Shown here: one piece after another, positions 20,444 to 23,062 of the stretch
Layout: each line of letters starts with the position of its first letter
How positions within the stretch are numbered: the first letter of the stretch is position 1
Assembly: GCA_902495025.1 (NCBI GenBank)
Contig: CABUWB010000005.1
Span: 1-23,062, forward strand
Direction of reading: 5' to 3'
Origin: an uncultured Eubacteriales bacterium
Lineage (GTDB): Bacteria > Bacillota > Clostridia > Lachnospirales > CAG-274
Length of the DNA: 23,062 nucleotides
Program-made: the position numbers and the translations under genes
Notes under the pieces: generated by a model
The model's database searches: none
Seen by the model: the letters and a program-made list of their open reading frames with translations, nothing else
What the model was told of the DNA's origin: nothing

Positions 20444-21829
20444 ATGCTTAAAGTAAAGCTTGATGATACAATAGCGGCTATCGCAACCCCCGTAGGCAGC
20501 GGCGGCATAGGCATAGTGCGCATAAGCGGTGAAAATGCAATAGCACTTGCGGATATGCTTTTTGTCCCTGCAAAGGGAAAGCCGCTTGGCGAACGTAAAA
20601 GCCATACCATAAGCTACGGTAAAATTGTGTATGACGGTGAGGTGTGCGACGAGGTGCTTGTAAGCATTATGCGTGCACCAAACACCTATACACGTGAGGA
20701 CGTTGCCGAGATTAACTGTCATGGCGGCATACGTGCCGTTACGGCGGTGCTTGATGCGGTGCTTAAAAGCGGCGCAAGGCTTGCCGAGCCGGGCGAGTTT
20801 ACAAAGCGTGCCTTTTTAAACGGTCGTATTGACCTTACACAGGCAGAGGCGGTCATTGATATTATAAATGCCAAAACCGACCGCAGCAGAGAGGTGGCGC
20901 TCAAACGTCTTGACGGCAGATTATACCGCAAAATAAAGGCTATGCGTGAGGAAATTATACTTATGCTTGCCAACATTGAGGCTGCCATTGACTACCCCGA
21001 GCATGATGATGAAACCATGACCTATGAAACAATAGCGCAGGGTACAAAAAAGGTGGCTGCCGAAATTGAAAGCCTTATTTCGGGTGCAGACCTCGGCAGA
21101 ATTTACAACGAGGGTATTAAAACCGTTATCTTAGGCAGACCAAACGTAGGCAAAAGCTCCCTCTTAAATACAATAATTGATGAGGAGCGTGCCATTGTTA
21201 CCGATATACCCGGCACTACAAGAGATATTTTGGAGGAGCTTATCAACATTAATGGTATACCACTAAAGCTTGTGGATACTGCGGGCATAAGGGATACAGA
21301 TAATGTTATTGAAAAGATTGGTGTTGAGAAAAGCCGTAAGCTAGCTTCCGAGGCTGATTTGGTGCTGCTTATGCTTGACGGCTCACGTGAGATAAGCGCC
21401 GAGGACAGGGAGCTTATTGAGCTGTCAGCTGATAAAAACCGAATTGTGCTTGTAAATAAAACCGATTTGACACAGGTAATAAGTCCCGATGAAATTAAAA
21501 CATTAACAGGCAGTGAGCCAATAAATATTTCAGTTAAGGCAGATAAGGGCATTGAGCAGCTTTATGAAAAGATAAAGGAAATGTTCTTTGACGGCAGTAT
21601 AGAGAATAACGACGAGGCACTTATTTCCAATGAAAGAAATAAAAACTCACTGTACAAGGCAAAGGACTTCCTTTATAATGTAATAGAAACGGTAAATAAC
21701 CGTATGCCCGAGGACTTTATTTCCATGGATTTGACGCAGGCATATGAGGCTCTGGGTGAAATTACGGGCGAGGCACTGGAGGAAGATATTATTGACAAAA
21801 TTTTTAGTGAGTTTTGTCTTGGCAAGTAA
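20444..21829 (+). CDS. mnmE: tRNA modification GTPase MnmE
   Basis: 461 residues. With MnmG it makes the 5-carboxymethylaminomethyl/aminomethyl group on U34 of certain tRNAs. The N-terminal tetrahydrofolate-binding domain starts LDDTIAAIATPVGSGGIGIVRISG. The embedded G domain has G1 GRPNVGKS (231-238), G2 GTTRD (257-261), G3 DTAG (Asp278) and G4 NKTD (338-341). The C-terminus is FCLGK with Cys458; most homologues have C-I-G-K, so this is a conservative Ile-to-Leu change. ATG with GAGGTG upstream. mnmG follows after 21 nt, the normal pair. Confidence 0.97.
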   Translation: MLKVKLDDTIAAIATPVGSGGIGIVRISGENAIALADMLFVPAKGKPLGERKSHTISYGKIVYDGEVCDEVLVSIMRAPNTYTREDVAEINCHGGIRAVTAVLDAVLKSGARLAEPGEFTKRAFLNGRIDLTQAEAVIDIINAKTDRSREVALKRLDGRLYRKIKAMREEIILMLANIEAAIDYPEHDDETMTYETIAQGTKKVAAEIESLISGADLGRIYNEGIKTVILGRPNVGKSSLLNTIIDEERAIVTDIPGTTRDILEELININGIPLKLVDTAGIRDTDNVIEKIGVEKSRKLASEADLVLLMLDGSREISAEDRELIELSADKNRIVLVNKTDLTQVISPDEIKTLTGSEPINISVKADKGIEQLYEKIKEMFFDGSIENNDEALISNERNKNSLYKAKDFLYNVIETVNNRMPEDFISMDLTQAYEALGEITGEALEEDIIDKIFSEFCLGK

Positions 21830-21850
21830 AAAAATTTTGAGGTGAAACAA

Positions 21851-23062
21851 ATGTCAGCATTATATGAGGCAGACAGCGTTGACGTTGTTGTCATAGGTGC
21901 AGGTCATGCAGGCTGTGAGGCTGCTCTGGCGGCGGCACGTCTGGGGCTTAGTACAATAATATTTACAATAAATCTGGACAGTATCGGTATGATGCCATGT
22001 AACCCCAACATAGGCGGCAGCTCCAAGGGGCACCTTGTTAAGGAGATTGACGCTTTAGGCGGTGAAATGGGCAAAAATATTGACAAAACCTATATACAGA
22101 GCCGTATGCTCAATTTAGGCAAGGGGCCTGCGGTGTACTCTCTGCGTGCACAGGCGGACAAAAACCGCTACCACGTTGAGATGAAGCGCACGCTTGAAAA
22201 TACCGACAACCTCTATATACGTCAGGGTGAGGTTACGGATATTTTAACTGATGAGAACAACAATATCACAGGTGTTGTTACCGAGTCGGACGCACTTTAC
22301 AGGTGCAGGGCGGTTGTTATCTGTACGGGCACGTATTTAAAGGCACGCTGTCTTTACGGCAGCACCATTATACCAAGCGGCCCTAACGGACTCAGAAACT
22401 CCACGCATTTAAGTGATGCGCTTAAAAGGCTGGGTATTCCCCTTATGCGCTATAAGACAGGTACCCCTGCAAGAATTGACAAAAGAACGGTTGATTTTTC
22501 CAAAATGCAGGAGCAAAAGGGTGATGAAAAGCTTGTGCCATTCTCCTTTGAAAATAAGCCTGAGGATATAGCAAGGGAGCAGGTCAGCTGCTACCTTACC
22601 TATACCAATGAGGAAACACATAATATCATACGTGCAAACCTTGACCGCTCACCTCTTTATTCGGGTGTAATCGAGGGTACGGGCCCAAGGTACTGTCCGT
22701 CCATTGAGGACAAGGTGGTGCGCTTTGCGGATAAGGAAAGACATCAGATTTTTGTTGAGCCTGAGGGTGAGGATACAAACGAGCTTTATGTATCGGGCAT
22801 GAGCAGCTCCCTGCCAGAGGACGTACAGCAGGCTATGTACAGGACGCTCCCGGGGCTTGAAAACTGCCGTATTATGCGTACTGCCTACGCTATCGAGTAT
22901 GACTGCATAAGCGCAAACCTGCTTAAATTAAGTCTGGAATTTAAAAATATACATGGTCTTTTCAGTGCAGGTCAGTTTAACGGCACATCGGGCTATGAGG
23001 AGGCTGCCGCACAGGGACTTATCGGCGGCATAAATGCGGCAATGTACTGTCTTGGCAAAGAG
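21851..23062 (+). CDS. mnmG: tRNA uridine-5-carboxymethylaminomethyl enzyme MnmG, 3'-truncated
   Basis: First 404 residues of MnmG (GidA), cut by the window end; the full protein is about 620-630. FAD-binding subunit partner of MnmE. Signs: dinucleotide-binding VVVIGAGHAGCEAA (Gly16-Ala17-Gly18), MMPCNPNIGGSSKGHLVKEI, the active loop ICTGTYLKA, KTGTPARI, SCYLTYTNEETH and the FAD-contact GLFSAGQFNGTSGYEEAAAQG. ATG with GAGGTG 7 nt upstream. The reading frame is open without interruption to base 23062. Confidence 0.97.
   Translation, partial: MSALYEADSVDVVVIGAGHAGCEAALAAARLGLSTIIFTINLDSIGMMPCNPNIGGSSKGHLVKEIDALGGEMGKNIDKTYIQSRMLNLGKGPAVYSLRAQADKNRYHVEMKRTLENTDNLYIRQGEVTDILTDENNNITGVVTESDALYRCRAVVICTGTYLKARCLYGSTIIPSGPNGLRNSTHLSDALKRLGIPLMRYKTGTPARIDKRTVDFSKMQEQKGDEKLVPFSFENKPEDIAREQVSCYLTYTNEETHNIIRANLDRSPLYSGVIEGTGPRYCPSIEDKVVRFADKERHQIFVEPEGEDTNELYVSGMSSSLPEDVQQAMYRTLPGLENCRIMRTAYAIEYDCISANLLKLSLEFKNIHGLFSAGQFNGTSGYEEAAAQGLIGGINAAMYCLGKE

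Overview
The window looks like chromosomal housekeeping DNA from a low-to-moderate-GC Gram-positive bacterium of the class Clostridia, probably a gut-type Lachnospirales/Oscillospirales relative. The support is indirect: strong AGGAGG-type ribosome binding sites, SigA-like promoters often with an extended -10 TG, TTG and GTG starts, a CodY regulator directly behind topA, a PspC mini-protein, a single-chain glycyl-tRNA synthetase and an L34 protein starting MKMTFQPK. No phage, IS or CRISPR locus is visible.

Layout. 1-573 is the 3' part of an alpha/beta hydrolase. 821-1663 is a DegV/FakB-type lipid-binding protein with its own promoter. 1677-3928 is a small minus-strand island: a helical hypothetical protein and a secreted copper-amine-oxidase-N-like protein carrying two copies of a DUF4163/DUF3298-type module. 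A pair of back-to-back promoters (3963-4037) separates it from a plus-strand DNA-processing run: yifB/comM, dprA, topA, codY. Then come a DUF402 protein, a RadC-family protein and a PspC protein. A near-consensus CodY box lies between codY and the DUF402 gene, inside the spacer of a possible promoter.

Between pspC and glyS is a 168-bp imperfect palindrome resembling a MITE or a long hairpin element. After glyS and its terminator, a tRNA-Lys(CTT) has its own promoter, a structured 5' leader and a terminator. Next is an A/T-rich stretch with an ordered array of half-sites and full palindromes (12903-13070), running into the promoter of a schlafen AlbA_2/GHKL-ATPase regulator-like gene. This is the best candidate here for an undescribed local regulatory circuit.

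The last 8.5 kb is translation, RNA and membrane biogenesis: rpsB-tsf, then rpmH-rnpA-yidD-yidC-jag, a DUF1189-like membrane protein, mnmE and mnmG (cut by the window end). The rpmH-to-mnmG series is usually found beside dnaA/oriC; here rpsB-tsf sits directly upstream and I see no DnaA-box cluster.

Several starts were moved from the longest open frame to the codon with a properly spaced ribosome binding site (topA, tsf, yidD, the DUF402 gene and both minus-strand genes). Family names come from motif recognition by eye, with no database search.
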